Positions 48,137 to 56,404 of a stretch of 64,000 bases of DNA are shown one piece after another (the stretch's first letter is position 1; each line of letters opens with the position of its first letter). The position numbers and the translations under genes are program-made. The stretch lies in contig NZ_AP028067.1 of NCBI RefSeq assembly GCF_030297155.1, positions 2,294,001 to 2,358,000 of the forward strand. The letters run 5' to 3'. The notes beneath the pieces are model-generated. The model had not been told where the DNA came from, did not search any database, and worked only from the letters and a program-made list of their open reading frames with translations. Origin of the DNA: Vibrio sp. FE10. GTDB taxonomy: Bacteria > Pseudomonadota > Gammaproteobacteria > Enterobacterales > Vibrionaceae.

Positions 48137-49484
48137 TCATTAATCCCTCTAGTGTCAGTAACACTGTAATTTCCGTTCCGAGGCCAATCTCACTCATCAG
48201 TTCAAAATCACCACCGATGAATTCCACCCGCTCTCTCATATTGCGCAGACCGATCCCTCGTTTTTCCATCGCTTTATAAGTGTTGAAACCGACACCGTTG
48301 TCTTGGATCAGCAGTTGCAACACATTGCCGATTTGCTGCGCGATAACCGTCACTTTAGTCGCTTGTGCGTGCTTTTCTATGTTGTTCAAAGATTCTTGTA
48401 CTACTCGATATAAGGTCGTCGCCGCTTCTGATTTCAACTTGCCGGGTTGAGTGGTGAACAAAGTCTCCACTTCAATGCCCGAGTGCGCCTGAAAATCTAA
48501 CAGCAATGAAGACAGCGCCGCTTCTAAGCCAATATCATCCAGTGAGCTTGGACGAAGTTGATGGGAGATGTGCCTCACCTCTTCAATCGCTCGCATCAGT
48601 GAATGCTGCGACTTATTCAAATGCGCTTTGAGGTCTTCATTTTGTAATTTATTACCAAGCAGTTCTAAGTGGCAACGACTTGATACTAATAATTGATTAA
48701 TACCGTCATGCAGCTCTCGCGCTAAATGCTTCTTCTCGTCTTCTTGGAACATCACCGTTTTATGGGCGAGCTCTTTTAAGTTGTTATCCGCGATACGGTG
48801 TTCATGCATATTAATGGCTAAGGTCAGCACGATAATAACCGCCACGGTCACACTAAGAATTACGACAATGGAGAAGAACGTGGTTTCAATATTCTTGTTG
48901 ATCGCAGCCTGCATCGAAGCCACTTCTTGATGCACGTCTTCGATATACAAACCCGTGCCAATCATCCAATCCCAACGTTCCAACCAAGCGGCATAACTCA
49001 GCTTAGACACCACTTCTCCGGTCGACGGCTTTTGCCACAAATACTGGTGAAACCCTCCTCCGGTTTGCGCCTCTCTTAATAGCGCTTCTATCAGAAAGTC
49101 ACCGTCTTCATCTTGAAGTTCAAGTAAGTTTTGGCCAACCAACTCTGGTTGAATTGGATGAACCAAATTGGTTCCGTGGCGATCGTACGCAAAGAAGTAC
49201 CCATCAGAGCCATATCTAAGTTTAGACAATATGCTTCGGACTTCTGCTTTGGCTTGCGCTTCTTTGATGTCGGGGTCGTTGTAGATATGTTCGATCGCAT
49301 CGAATGCGAGGTCGACGGTGTCTTTGAGGGCGTTTTCACGCGACTTGATTAAGCTGTCTCTGAAGATCTCGACCTCTTTCGCACCCAACGTCTTGGTTTG
49401 GTGTAACGAGATCCAACTTATGCTCGCCGTTACTAACAGCAACGGGAGTAGCGTCAGCAAAATCAGCTTAGCTTTTAGAGGCAT
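48129..49484 (-). CDS. Sensor histidine kinase with Cache domain (NarX/DegS-type)
   Basis: A 451-residue membrane kinase. TM1 (about 5-25), a periplasmic single-Cache region (about 35-190; DGYFFAYDRHGTNLVHPIQPE and WDWMIGTGLYIEDV are typical), TM2 (about 195-220), HisKA_3 dimerisation domain with the phospho-His in LARELHDGINQ (about 260) and a HATPase_c domain (GVGFNTY, GIGLRNMRERV). It phosphorylates the neighbouring NarL-type regulator. The Cache domain of this kind often senses carboxylates such as those moved by the adjacent TRAP transporter. Confidence 0.93.
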   Translation of the reverse strand: MPLKAKLILLTLLPLLLVTASISWISLHQTKTLGAKEVEIFRDSLIKSRENALKDTVDLAFDAIEHIYNDPDIKEAQAKAEVRSILSKLRYGSDGYFFAYDRHGTNLVHPIQPELVGQNLLELQDEDGDFLIEALLREAQTGGGFHQYLWQKPSTGEVVSKLSYAAWLERWDWMIGTGLYIEDVHQEVASMQAAINKNIETTFFSIVVILSVTVAVIIVLTLAINMHEHRIADNNLKELAHKTVMFQEDEKKHLARELHDGINQLLVSSRCHLELLGNKLQNEDLKAHLNKSQHSLMRAIEEVRHISHQLRPSSLDDIGLEAALSSLLLDFQAHSGIEVETLFTTQPGKLKSEAATTLYRVVQESLNNIEKHAQATKVTVIAQQIGNVLQLLIQDNGVGFNTYKAMEKRGIGLRNMRERVEFIGGDFELMSEIGLGTEITVLLTLEGLMNE

Positions 49485-49497
49485 TCCTTTCCCTCAC

Positions 49498-49532
49498 AAA
49501 AAACGGCTTACTGAACATCAATAAGCCGTTTT
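49498..49532 (-). terminator. Terminator between TRAP operon and kinase
   Basis: AAAACGGCTTA / TAAGCCGTTTT with an 11-base loop. It ends the TRAP operon, so the kinase-regulator pair likely has its own promoter or relies on read-through. Confidence 0.75.
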
Positions 49533-49588
49533 ACTTTATCAATTTATAGATAGCCGTTGAAACATATCATTCACATTCTAGGCTTCAC

Positions 49589-50872
49589 TCACATTCCATA
49601 GAAAGATGGGAAAGCGAGAAGTGATCCAAGTACGAGGATTTGAATCAGAATGAATGGCATCACGCCTCGGTAGATGTCCTTAGTGGTGACGCCTTTCGGT
49701 GCAACCCCTTTCAAATAGAACAAACTGAAGCCAAATGGCGGCGTTAAGAATGAGGTTTGTAGGTTCATTGCGATAAGGATAGCGAACCACGTCATGTTGA
49801 TGCCCATCAATTCAGCCACTGGCGCAATGATCGGCACGATGATGAAACAGATCTCTACGAAGTCAATGAAGAAACCCAGAATCAAAATAACCAACATGGT
49901 GATGATCAGGAAGCCCCACTTTTCACCGGGTAGCTGCAACATCCACTCTTCAACAAGGTAATCACCACCCGTGTAAGTAAACGCCATCGAGAATGCCGTC
50001 GCACCAAGCAAGATAGCAAAGACCATCGCGGTCACTTTAACTGTCTCTTTCGACGCAGCAAACACCATCGACCAACTAAACTGACCGTATAACAGTGCAA
50101 GAACCAATGCACCAGCACCACCTAACGCTGCCGACTCAGTTGGCGTAGCGACACCCGCAAAGATAGAGCCCAGAACAACAATGATCAGTGCTAATGGTGG
50201 AAGAATCGCTTTAAGCGCATTAAACACTTCTTGCTTACGGCTAATAGAGTCATCACGTTCAATCGGTTGAGCCGATTCAGGGTTGAGCTTCGCGTATATC
50301 AAGATATAGACAATGTAAGCACCCACTAGCATCACGCCCGGCCAAATTGCCGCTTGGAACAAGTCCCCAACCGGTACACCCAATACATCACCTAATAAAA
50401 TCAAGACGATGGAGGGCGGAATGATTTGCCCTAAGGTACCAGAAGCACAGATGGTGCCGCAGGCTAAGCCTTTGTCGTAGTTGTACTTGAGCATAACAGG
50501 CAGAGAGATAAGCCCCATTGCCACTACTGAAGCACCAACTACACCCGTTGATGCGGCAAGTAGTGAGCCCACCAGCACGGTCGAGATAGCAATACCACCT
50601 CGAACACCACCAAACAGTCGCCCCATTGACTCAAGCAACTGCTCAGCAAGCTTGGTCTTTTGTAGAACAAGCCCCATGAAAACGAACAATGGAACGGCCA
50701 TCAGCACCGTATTTTCCATGATCGATTGAATTCGATATGGCATGAAGGCGAACATTTCGATGCCTTCAGCCCAAACACCAAAGATTAACGCAATACCACC
50801 AAAGGTGAACGCAACCGGGAAGCCAAGTAAAAGTGCAAACAAGGCTACGAAAAACATTACTATTCCAATCAT
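49589..50872 (-). CDS. dctM: TRAP transporter large permease (DctM family)
   Basis: A 427-residue polytopic protein with about 12 helices. Features include GFPVAFTFGGIALIFG and PVMLKYNYDKGLACGTICASGTLGQIIPPSI in short pieces, and the second half GFFIDFVEICFIIVPI. It forms the channel of the TRAP importer, driven by sodium. It lies 9 bases after the small permease gene. Confidence 0.94.
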   Translation of the reverse strand: MIGIVMFFVALFALLLGFPVAFTFGGIALIFGVWAEGIEMFAFMPYRIQSIMENTVLMAVPLFVFMGLVLQKTKLAEQLLESMGRLFGGVRGGIAISTVLVGSLLAASTGVVGASVVAMGLISLPVMLKYNYDKGLACGTICASGTLGQIIPPSIVLILLGDVLGVPVGDLFQAAIWPGVMLVGAYIVYILIYAKLNPESAQPIERDDSISRKQEVFNALKAILPPLALIIVVLGSIFAGVATPTESAALGGAGALVLALLYGQFSWSMVFAASKETVKVTAMVFAILLGATAFSMAFTYTGGDYLVEEWMLQLPGEKWGFLIITMLVILILGFFIDFVEICFIIVPIIAPVAELMGINMTWFAILIAMNLQTSFLTPPFGFSLFYLKGVAPKGVTTKDIYRGVMPFILIQILVLGSLLAFPSFYGM

Positions 50873-50881
50873 GTTCAGCCT

Positions 50882-51427
50882 CTACTTATTCTTTGTATGA
50901 GTATTATTTGCATGGATAAGGTGCGGATTAAAAATCTTGTTGAGCGAATGCAGGATCAAACCGACTCCGCTGAGTGCCATTAAGAAAAATGAAAGTGGAA
51001 TCATCGCTTTAATGATCCATCGGTAAGGAAGGCCTCCGGGATCGCCCGACGTTTCACCGAGGTTATAACTTTCTTTCGCAACATCGATTCCAAACCAAGC
51101 AACCAGCAAACAGAAAGGAAGCAGGAAGACAACGGTGCCGATTAGGTCAATAATCGCTTGTGCCTTGAAGCTGAGTTGTTCGTAGAAAACATCAACTCGC
51201 ACGTGGCCACCCGCTTTGATGGCGTAAGGAACACCTAGCAAGAATACGGCTGAGAAAAGGTGCCATTCCATCTCTTGAAAGGCGATAGACACGTCGTTAA
51301 AGGCGTATCGCATCACAACGTCATACACAACGTTAGCAACAAGAAGGATAAACAACATACTGGAAAGCCATCCCAGTGCATCACCGATACGATTAAATAG
51401 GCGTTCAATATAAATTAGACTTCGCAT
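50882..51427 (-). CDS. dctQ: TRAP transporter small permease (DctQ family)
   Basis: About 181 residues, four membrane helices, with the DctQ signature in RYAFNDVSIAFQEMEWHLFS-like segment and the GGHVRVDVFYEQL motif. It pairs with the large permease. I chose the ATG at 51427 (MRSLIYIERL) behind GGAG; an in-frame upstream stretch lacks a ribosome-binding site. Confidence 0.92.
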   Translation of the reverse strand: MRSLIYIERLFNRIGDALGWLSSMLFILLVANVVYDVVMRYAFNDVSIAFQEMEWHLFSAVFLLGVPYAIKAGGHVRVDVFYEQLSFKAQAIIDLIGTVVFLLPFCLLVAWFGIDVAKESYNLGETSGDPGGLPYRWIIKAMIPLSFFLMALSGVGLILHSLNKIFNPHLIHANNTHTKNK

Positions 51428-51580
51428 TCCCGACTCCATGGAATTTGAAAAGACATCGCGTATTAGAGTTAGTGCAACTACAACGAGTAGCGCTAACAAG
51501 ATGCACGACGTAGAAAGGGTTCTTGAGCGTATTACAGGATTTATCCTGCTTAATTATTATGGTTAAAATGAACCCGCCGC

Positions 51581-51612
51581 TTATCTGCTTATCTGCTTAT
51601 CTGCTTATCTGC
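51581..51612. repeat. Four copies of an 8-bp unit (TTATCTGC)
   Basis: Perfect array in the 277-base gap between dctP and dctQ. Read in another register the unit is TATCTGCT, one base different from the TATCTTCT array at 2371. Confidence 0.9.
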
Positions 51613-51704
51613 TTAGATACTTAGAGACTTAAGCCCTTAGGCACAAGTGACATCACAGTGCATCTGCTTTGGGTTCATTTAACTTTTAGGTCAACCGCTG
51701 TCGA

Positions 51705-52799
51705 CTATTTCGCTTGGCTATTTAAATAAGCTCTATGTGAAATATCCGTCCATGAACGTACTTGCTCTAGGTAGCTTGCTTGTGAAGCTTGAATCTCTTT
51801 TGCTAGCTCATCTTTCTCAGCATGTGCAGCAAGTAGGCGATCGTTCGCTTCTTTCAGTGCAGACATAACCTCTGGCGGGAAATCTTTCACTTGTACATCT
51901 GGGTATTCTGTTTTCATTGAAACCCAGTTTTTGCCACTTTCATGTGTTGCTTGTGTGTACATGTCGTAAGCCGCGGTACGCATTGCAACACGCAAGATTT
52001 CTTGTAGGTCTTCAGGTAGCTTGTTCCAAGTACGTTTGTTCACTAGGAATTGAAGCTCTGAACCTGGCTCATGCCAACCTGTGTAGTAGTAAGGCGCGAT
52101 CTTGTGGAAGCCCATTCGTAAATCAAGTGATGGACCAACCCACTCTAGTGCATCGATCGTGCGACGCTCTAAAGACGTGTAAAGCTCACCTGGGGCAATA
52201 TTGGTAGGTTTAGCGCCTAGCTCCGCCAGAATCTCACCCGCAAAGCCTGGGATTCGCATTTTCAGACCTTGTAGGTCTTCCACGCTGTTGATCTCTTTTT
52301 GAAACCAACCGCCCATCTGGATATCCGTGTTACCACCAGGGAACGACATCAAGTTATGTGGAGAGTAAACCTGCTCCATCAACTCCATACCACCACCGTG
52401 ATAGAACCACGCGTATTGTTCTGCAGGCGTCATACCGAAAGGCATAGAAGTGAAGTAAAGAGTGTTTGGAACTTTACCTTTCCAGTAGTAAGAGCCTGAG
52501 TGACCCATGTCGTATTGACCAGACTTGACCATGTCAAAAACGCCAAGCGGTGCTTTGTGTTTGTTCGCTGAATCGATTCTGATTTGCAGTCGACCATTCG
52601 ACATTTTCTCAGCCATCGCAGCCATGTTCTTCGTCGCGTCACCGAATACAGGGAAGTTTGGTCCCCATGTTTCAGCAAGCTTCAAGCGATAAACCTTATC
52701 AGCAGCAGTTGCACCAGTAGCGACCAAAGCTAAACAAGCCGCTGCAGTTACCGCAACGTTTTTAAAAACTCGTGTGAGGGAGTTAGAAATGAGACTCAT
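51705..52799 (-). CDS. dctP: TRAP transporter solute-binding protein (DctP family, TakP-like)
   Basis: A 364-residue periplasmic protein with a signal peptide (cleavage near ATAADK). The family Arg is in LKMRIPGFAGEIL. The MGGWFQKEI and EPGSELQFLVNK segments are like the TakP-type proteins that bind 2-oxo acids or lactate, which is inferred from memory. I chose the ATG at 52799 behind AAAGGACG. It is the first gene of the TRAP operon; a palindrome possibly bound by the adjacent regulator lies about 150 bases upstream. Confidence 0.92.
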   Translation of the reverse strand: MSLISNSLTRVFKNVAVTAAACLALVATGATAADKVYRLKLAETWGPNFPVFGDATKNMAAMAEKMSNGRLQIRIDSANKHKAPLGVFDMVKSGQYDMGHSGSYYWKGKVPNTLYFTSMPFGMTPAEQYAWFYHGGGMELMEQVYSPHNLMSFPGGNTDIQMGGWFQKEINSVEDLQGLKMRIPGFAGEILAELGAKPTNIAPGELYTSLERRTIDALEWVGPSLDLRMGFHKIAPYYYTGWHEPGSELQFLVNKRTWNKLPEDLQEILRVAMRTAAYDMYTQATHESGKNWVSMKTEYPDVQVKDFPPEVMSALKEANDRLLAAHAEKDELAKEIQASQASYLEQVRSWTDISHRAYLNSQAK

Positions 52800-52942
52800 G
52801 TTCACGTCCTTTTGTTGGGTTAACACTCTTTCTTTGAGTATTTTTTATGATTCAACATAAGAGTGCACCTTGATGAGGCAACTAGATATCAGGGAGAGCA
52901 CGCACGACGGACCCACACAAACTGCGTATTAGACCAAAGGAT

Positions 52943-52958
52943 TACGTAGAACTACGTA
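52943..52958. promoter_or_regulatory. 7-2-7 palindrome upstream of dctP, candidate site for the NarL-type regulator
   Basis: TACGTAG-AA-CTACGTA is a perfect inverted repeat of heptamers separated by two bases, the arrangement bound by NarL-family response regulators (TACYYMT-N2-AKRRGTA type). It sits 144-159 bases upstream of the dctP start. Confidence 0.55.
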
Positions 52959-52959
52959 G

Positions 52960-53305
52960 GAGATCATTGAGTAATGTCGATTTTAAAGGACTCACCTTAT
53001 TCACCGGAGAAATACTTATTGATAAATACCTAAGTATTAATAATTAAATACCGTTAACAATTGATTGCCATTTCGTGATAAAGCCCTATTTCCACCACAC
53101 ATCAGATATGCACACGAGCACACTTAATCCATAAGAATCAAGGTTTCAGAGAATTAGACGCCCTATTTTGGTGCTTACTGATTCGAAACATGGGACACGC
53201 GAAACACAGATGAAAAACTGAAGGGGTCAGCCGATTGGAAATAAAGCTTCTGGGGCTAAGCGTGAATGTTAGGTTTGAATATGGGATTGGGATTATCCGT
53301 CAGAT
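52960..53305. other. Upper part of the dctP leader and gap
   Basis: The 568-base gap (52800-53367) holds the dctP promoter, the palindrome at 52943 and the terminator at 53309. I see no gene in between. Confidence 0.4.
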
Positions 53306-53308
53306 ACA

Positions 53309-53336
53309 AAAAAGCCTCGATAATCGAGGCTTAAAA
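53309..53336 (-). terminator. Terminator of the H1-like gene
   Basis: AAGCCTCGATAATCGAGGCTT with A-rich left flank (T-run on the minus strand). Confidence 0.88.
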
Positions 53337-53367
53337 ACTTTAACGAAGCGAATGTAATCCCGAAGGA

Positions 53368-53760
53368 TTAGATAGCTTTGTAGATAACCTTGTTACCTGC
53401 AAGTTGCTCTTTCGCTACTAGGTTTTCTTCAAGAAGTTTTTTCAATGCGCCTGTTGCCCATGAAGCTGCTTTCGCGTCTTCTTGACCAGCTGCTAGGCCG
53501 ATACCTTTAGGGTTAATGCCTTCAGCATTGCTAACAACGATGTCTAGAACTTGTTGTTGCTTAGGAGTCAGTGCTACTGCAACTTCTTTCGTTGCTGCTA
53601 CTGCTTTCTCTACCGCTGGTTTTGCTGCTACAGTTTTTTCTGCTACAACTTTCTCTGCGACAGGCTTCGCTTTTTTCGGCGTTGCCACTGCTTTAACTAC
53701 AGCCGCTTTAGTGCGTTTCTGCAGTTTAGCCTGCACCTTACGCTTATGAGCAAGTCTCAT
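53368..53760 (-). CDS. Histone H1-like Lys/Ala-rich protein with winged-helix domain
   Basis: A 130-residue protein. The first 65 residues are a low-complexity, strongly basic tail of K, A, V and P repeats (KKAKPVAEKVVAEKTVAAK) like the tails of histone H1. The rest (about 66-130) looks like a small winged helix: LTPKQQQVLDIVVSNAEGINPKGIGLAAG ... LLEENLVAKEQLAGNKVIYKAI in short pieces. It probably binds DNA without strong sequence specificity. It is single, with a terminator. Confidence 0.82.
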   Translation of the reverse strand: MRLAHKRKVQAKLQKRTKAAVVKAVATPKKAKPVAEKVVAEKTVAAKPAVEKAVAATKEVAVALTPKQQQVLDIVVSNAEGINPKGIGLAAGQEDAKAASWATGALKKLLEENLVAKEQLAGNKVIYKAI

Positions 53761-53980
53761 TGAATATTTCTCCAGTTCACTGCTCTTTTCGCAGTGGTGA
53801 AAATTTGAAGCGCGATTTATACCAAAAAACGGGAGCTATTTGTAGAGTGAAGCGTCGAAAGTCGACGAAAAATACCGATATTGTCTACTACCGTCTATTA
53901 TTTAAACATAGACTTATCAATTTAGGGTCATATACACTGGTTATCCATCCAGACAAAAATATGAAAACTTGGTGTTGCCT

Positions 53981-54781
53981 ATGGACACTCGTCACCTTAC
54001 AAATTTCTCTTTGCCTGCATTTACGCAATCATATCGAATTATCGCCATCACTTTAGGATTCGCTTGCCTAATCATGGCGTTATACATTGATAACTCAAAA
54101 TTACTGATCGTGGGTGCATTTTGCATTAGCGCCCTTTTGGGTACGGGCTATTATTTGATGCTTCGTAGCAGAGTGATGTTCACGCTCACCCCCACTCACT
54201 TTCAACAGCATTTTTATAAAGGTGGATGGGTTTTAAAGTGGAGCAATATTGAGAAGATTGGCATGTGTACCTACGAACAAGAAGGGTGGCATCAACCTCT
54301 CCCTTGGGTGGGCATTAAAATGAAAGATTACTCGCCCTACCTCGACTCTATTTGCCCAAAAATAACCTGCGAATTATTGCTGAGCCAACGTGCGCTTTTG
54401 TACTTGGGAGCGAAACAAGCGGGTAAAGAGTCGAACTTTGAAGACATGGTTTTAGACTCATCGCACTACCACACGCGTTGTACCGAAAACGGCTGTGTTG
54501 AATTGAGCCAATATAAAGACTCAGAGAATATCGACGACGATAACGTCAGTAATTACCAGCCACAGACTGCCCTTGATTCAACTAATGAATCAAACACTCA
54601 AAACGCGTTGATTAAAGACTATTCAGGATTACAGGCGATGCTTGCGAACAGGATGAAATATCAAAGAGGGTTTCACGGCTACGATATTTTCATATCAACC
54701 CATGATCTGAATATCAGTGGAGAGGAGTTTATTGGACTAGCTCGACGCTACTTGGCGGCTGCCGAGCGCTTTTCTGATTAA
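53981..54781 (+). CDS. DUF2982-family membrane protein
   Basis: About 266 residues. Two N-terminal membrane helices (IIAITLGFACLIMALYI and LLIVGAFCISALLGTGYYLML) are followed by a PH-like domain (FTLTPTHFQQHFYKGGWVLKWSNIEKIG) and a soluble C-terminal part ending in a GYDIFISTHDLNISGEEF segment. It resembles the DUF2982 family of vibrios and relatives. Function unknown. The ATG at 53981 is uncertain, since no strong ribosome-binding site is present. Confidence 0.75.
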   Translation: MDTRHLTNFSLPAFTQSYRIIAITLGFACLIMALYIDNSKLLIVGAFCISALLGTGYYLMLRSRVMFTLTPTHFQQHFYKGGWVLKWSNIEKIGMCTYEQEGWHQPLPWVGIKMKDYSPYLDSICPKITCELLLSQRALLYLGAKQAGKESNFEDMVLDSSHYHTRCTENGCVELSQYKDSENIDDDNVSNYQPQTALDSTNESNTQNALIKDYSGLQAMLANRMKYQRGFHGYDIFISTHDLNISGEEFIGLARRYLAAAERFSD

Positions 54782-54835
54782 AAACAGACAAGTTTAGAAA
54801 TAAACTCGCACGCTAATCCACGATGAACCATAAAA

Positions 54836-54870
54836 AAGCTTAACTTTCATAAGAAAAGCTAAGCTTCATT
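54836..54870. terminator. Convergent terminator
   Basis: AAGCTTA ... TAAGCTT with inner CTTT/AAAG pairing and flanking A and T runs, between convergent genes. Confidence 0.65.
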
Positions 54871-54903
54871 TTCAATCGTTCTTATATTAAATCAGAGACT
54901 TAA

Positions 54904-55557
54904 TTAATAAAGAGGCATTTCATCCGCTACGAATGGGTTTGATGCGCGCTCACGGCCAAATGTAGACTCAGGACCATGACCCGGTACGAATGTCACGTCA
55001 CTGCCTAGCGGCCAAAGCTTAGTCTTGATTGAAGCAATCAGTGTGTTGAAGTCGCCTTGTGGGAAATCCGTACGACCAATAGCACCGTTAAATAAAACGT
55101 CGCCAACAAACGCCATACGCGCTTGCTCGCTGAATAGCACGACGTGACCTGGTGTGTGGCCCGGAGTATGAATCACATCAATCACTTGGTTACCAAAAGT
55201 AACTTTGTCGCCCTCTTCTAACCATGTGTTTGGTTCGAAAGCTTTGCACAGTGGGAAACCAAACATCTGGCTTTGATTCTCTAAACCTTGAAGCCAAAAG
55301 TTGTCTGCCTTATGTGGGCCAACAATGTTCACGTTCAAGATCTCAGCAAGTGGTACTGTTCCGCCCACATGATCTAGGTGACCGTGAGTCAATACCAAGT
55401 TCACCACTTTAACACCTAACTCTTCGATGATAGCAGCCAGTTGCTGAACATCACCGCCCGGATCGACAACGATGCCTTCCATTGTCTCATCACACCACAC
55501 AATTGAGCAGTTTTGAGAGAAAGAGGTAACAGGGACAACTTGATACTTAAGAGACAT
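54904..55557 (-). CDS. gloC: Type II glyoxalase II / MBL-fold hydrolase (YcbL)
   Basis: A 217-residue metallo-beta-lactamase-fold hydrolase. Metal motif THGHLDHVGG, then HTPGHTPGHVVLF, FVGDVLFNGAIGR and a final PGHGPESTFG. It matches E. coli YcbL (GloC), which hydrolyses S-lactoylglutathione. In E. coli it also lies next to ycbK and ycbB, as here. I chose the ATG at 55557 (MSLKYQ). Confidence 0.92.
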   Translation of the reverse strand: MSLKYQVVPVTSFSQNCSIVWCDETMEGIVVDPGGDVQQLAAIIEELGVKVVNLVLTHGHLDHVGGTVPLAEILNVNIVGPHKADNFWLQGLENQSQMFGFPLCKAFEPNTWLEEGDKVTFGNQVIDVIHTPGHTPGHVVLFSEQARMAFVGDVLFNGAIGRTDFPQGDFNTLIASIKTKLWPLGSDVTFVPGHGPESTFGRERASNPFVADEMPLY

Positions 55558-55656
55558 ATACAAACCTTAGAGGGCAAACTGAAATTTGGGCAAACTATGA
55601 CATTGGATGTCTACTTTGACAAGTACCTAGCATTCGCTCGTAAATTCAGTTTAACG

Positions 55657-56205
55657 CTACCAACTGCGTACAGGACCAGTATCAATATGGATAAAGTTGC
55701 TACGCGCATAATAACCGACACCACCCGCGTTCAGGCTTTTGGCTACGTCTCTTAATTCTTTTAGGTTAACGCCATCAATACGGAAATCGATCGCTTTACC
55801 CAACATGTGGTAGCTCTTCTTAGCTACGCCACTCGACTTAGAGCGCAATGCTTCATTGGTCGCTGGAGAACGGTAACCAGAGATGATTTGAACTTCTTTT
55901 TGAATACCCAGAACATTTTGAATCTGTGTGATCTGATCAAACAGGTTCTTGTCCATAGGATGAATTTCATTGCGGCGGAAATCACGACACAATTTGCTTA
56001 AACGAGCCATTTCATCACCAACATAGTTAGTGCCATCGAAATAACAGGTCTCTAATCGTTCACCAGTGTGAAGATTGTTCATGCTAATCGTTCTTGGTTG
56101 ATCAGGGTATGAAGCAAAAGCGATAGAAGGAGTAATTGAGGCGACAACAGCGGTACCACCAGCGTAAGTCAGAAACTGACGGCGTGAAAATAAACTTTGA
56201 GACAT
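55657..56205 (-). CDS. mepK: Murein endopeptidase MepK (YcbK, DUF882/M15-like), Tat-exported
   Basis: A 182-residue protein. The twin-arginine signal SRRQFLTYAGG is followed by the M15/DUF882 domain with zinc ligands in SYHMLGKAIDFRI (H, D) and NFIHIDTG (H). It cleaves mDap-mDap (3-3) crosslinks of peptidoglycan in E. coli. It neighbours ldtD, which makes those crosslinks. The start is at 56205 (MSQSLFSRRQF), the earlier frame being unlikely. Confidence 0.9.
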   Translation of the reverse strand: MSQSLFSRRQFLTYAGGTAVVASITPSIAFASYPDQPRTISMNNLHTGERLETCYFDGTNYVGDEMARLSKLCRDFRRNEIHPMDKNLFDQITQIQNVLGIQKEVQIISGYRSPATNEALRSKSSGVAKKSYHMLGKAIDFRIDGVNLKELRDVAKSLNAGGVGYYARSNFIHIDTGPVRSW

Positions 56206-56404
56206 ACAGCAAAAAAACCAATTAGATCGAACGAAAAATGCACGATACATAATGGAAATTGCTGCGTCAACGTACAAAAACCGGCCAAAAGGTTAGTATT
56301 TGTAACCTTTGCACGGTTAGTTATTGATCCACATTATAATTTTATCAATAGAAGCTTCGTTGTCATTTTTTGGTCAAGATCACCCTTATTGGCTTCACTG
56401 ATAA

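Noticed and set aside
53760..54056. 98-residue plus-strand frame
   Set aside because: Lies in the promoter region and overlaps the DUF2982 gene in another frame; no ribosome-binding site or domain.
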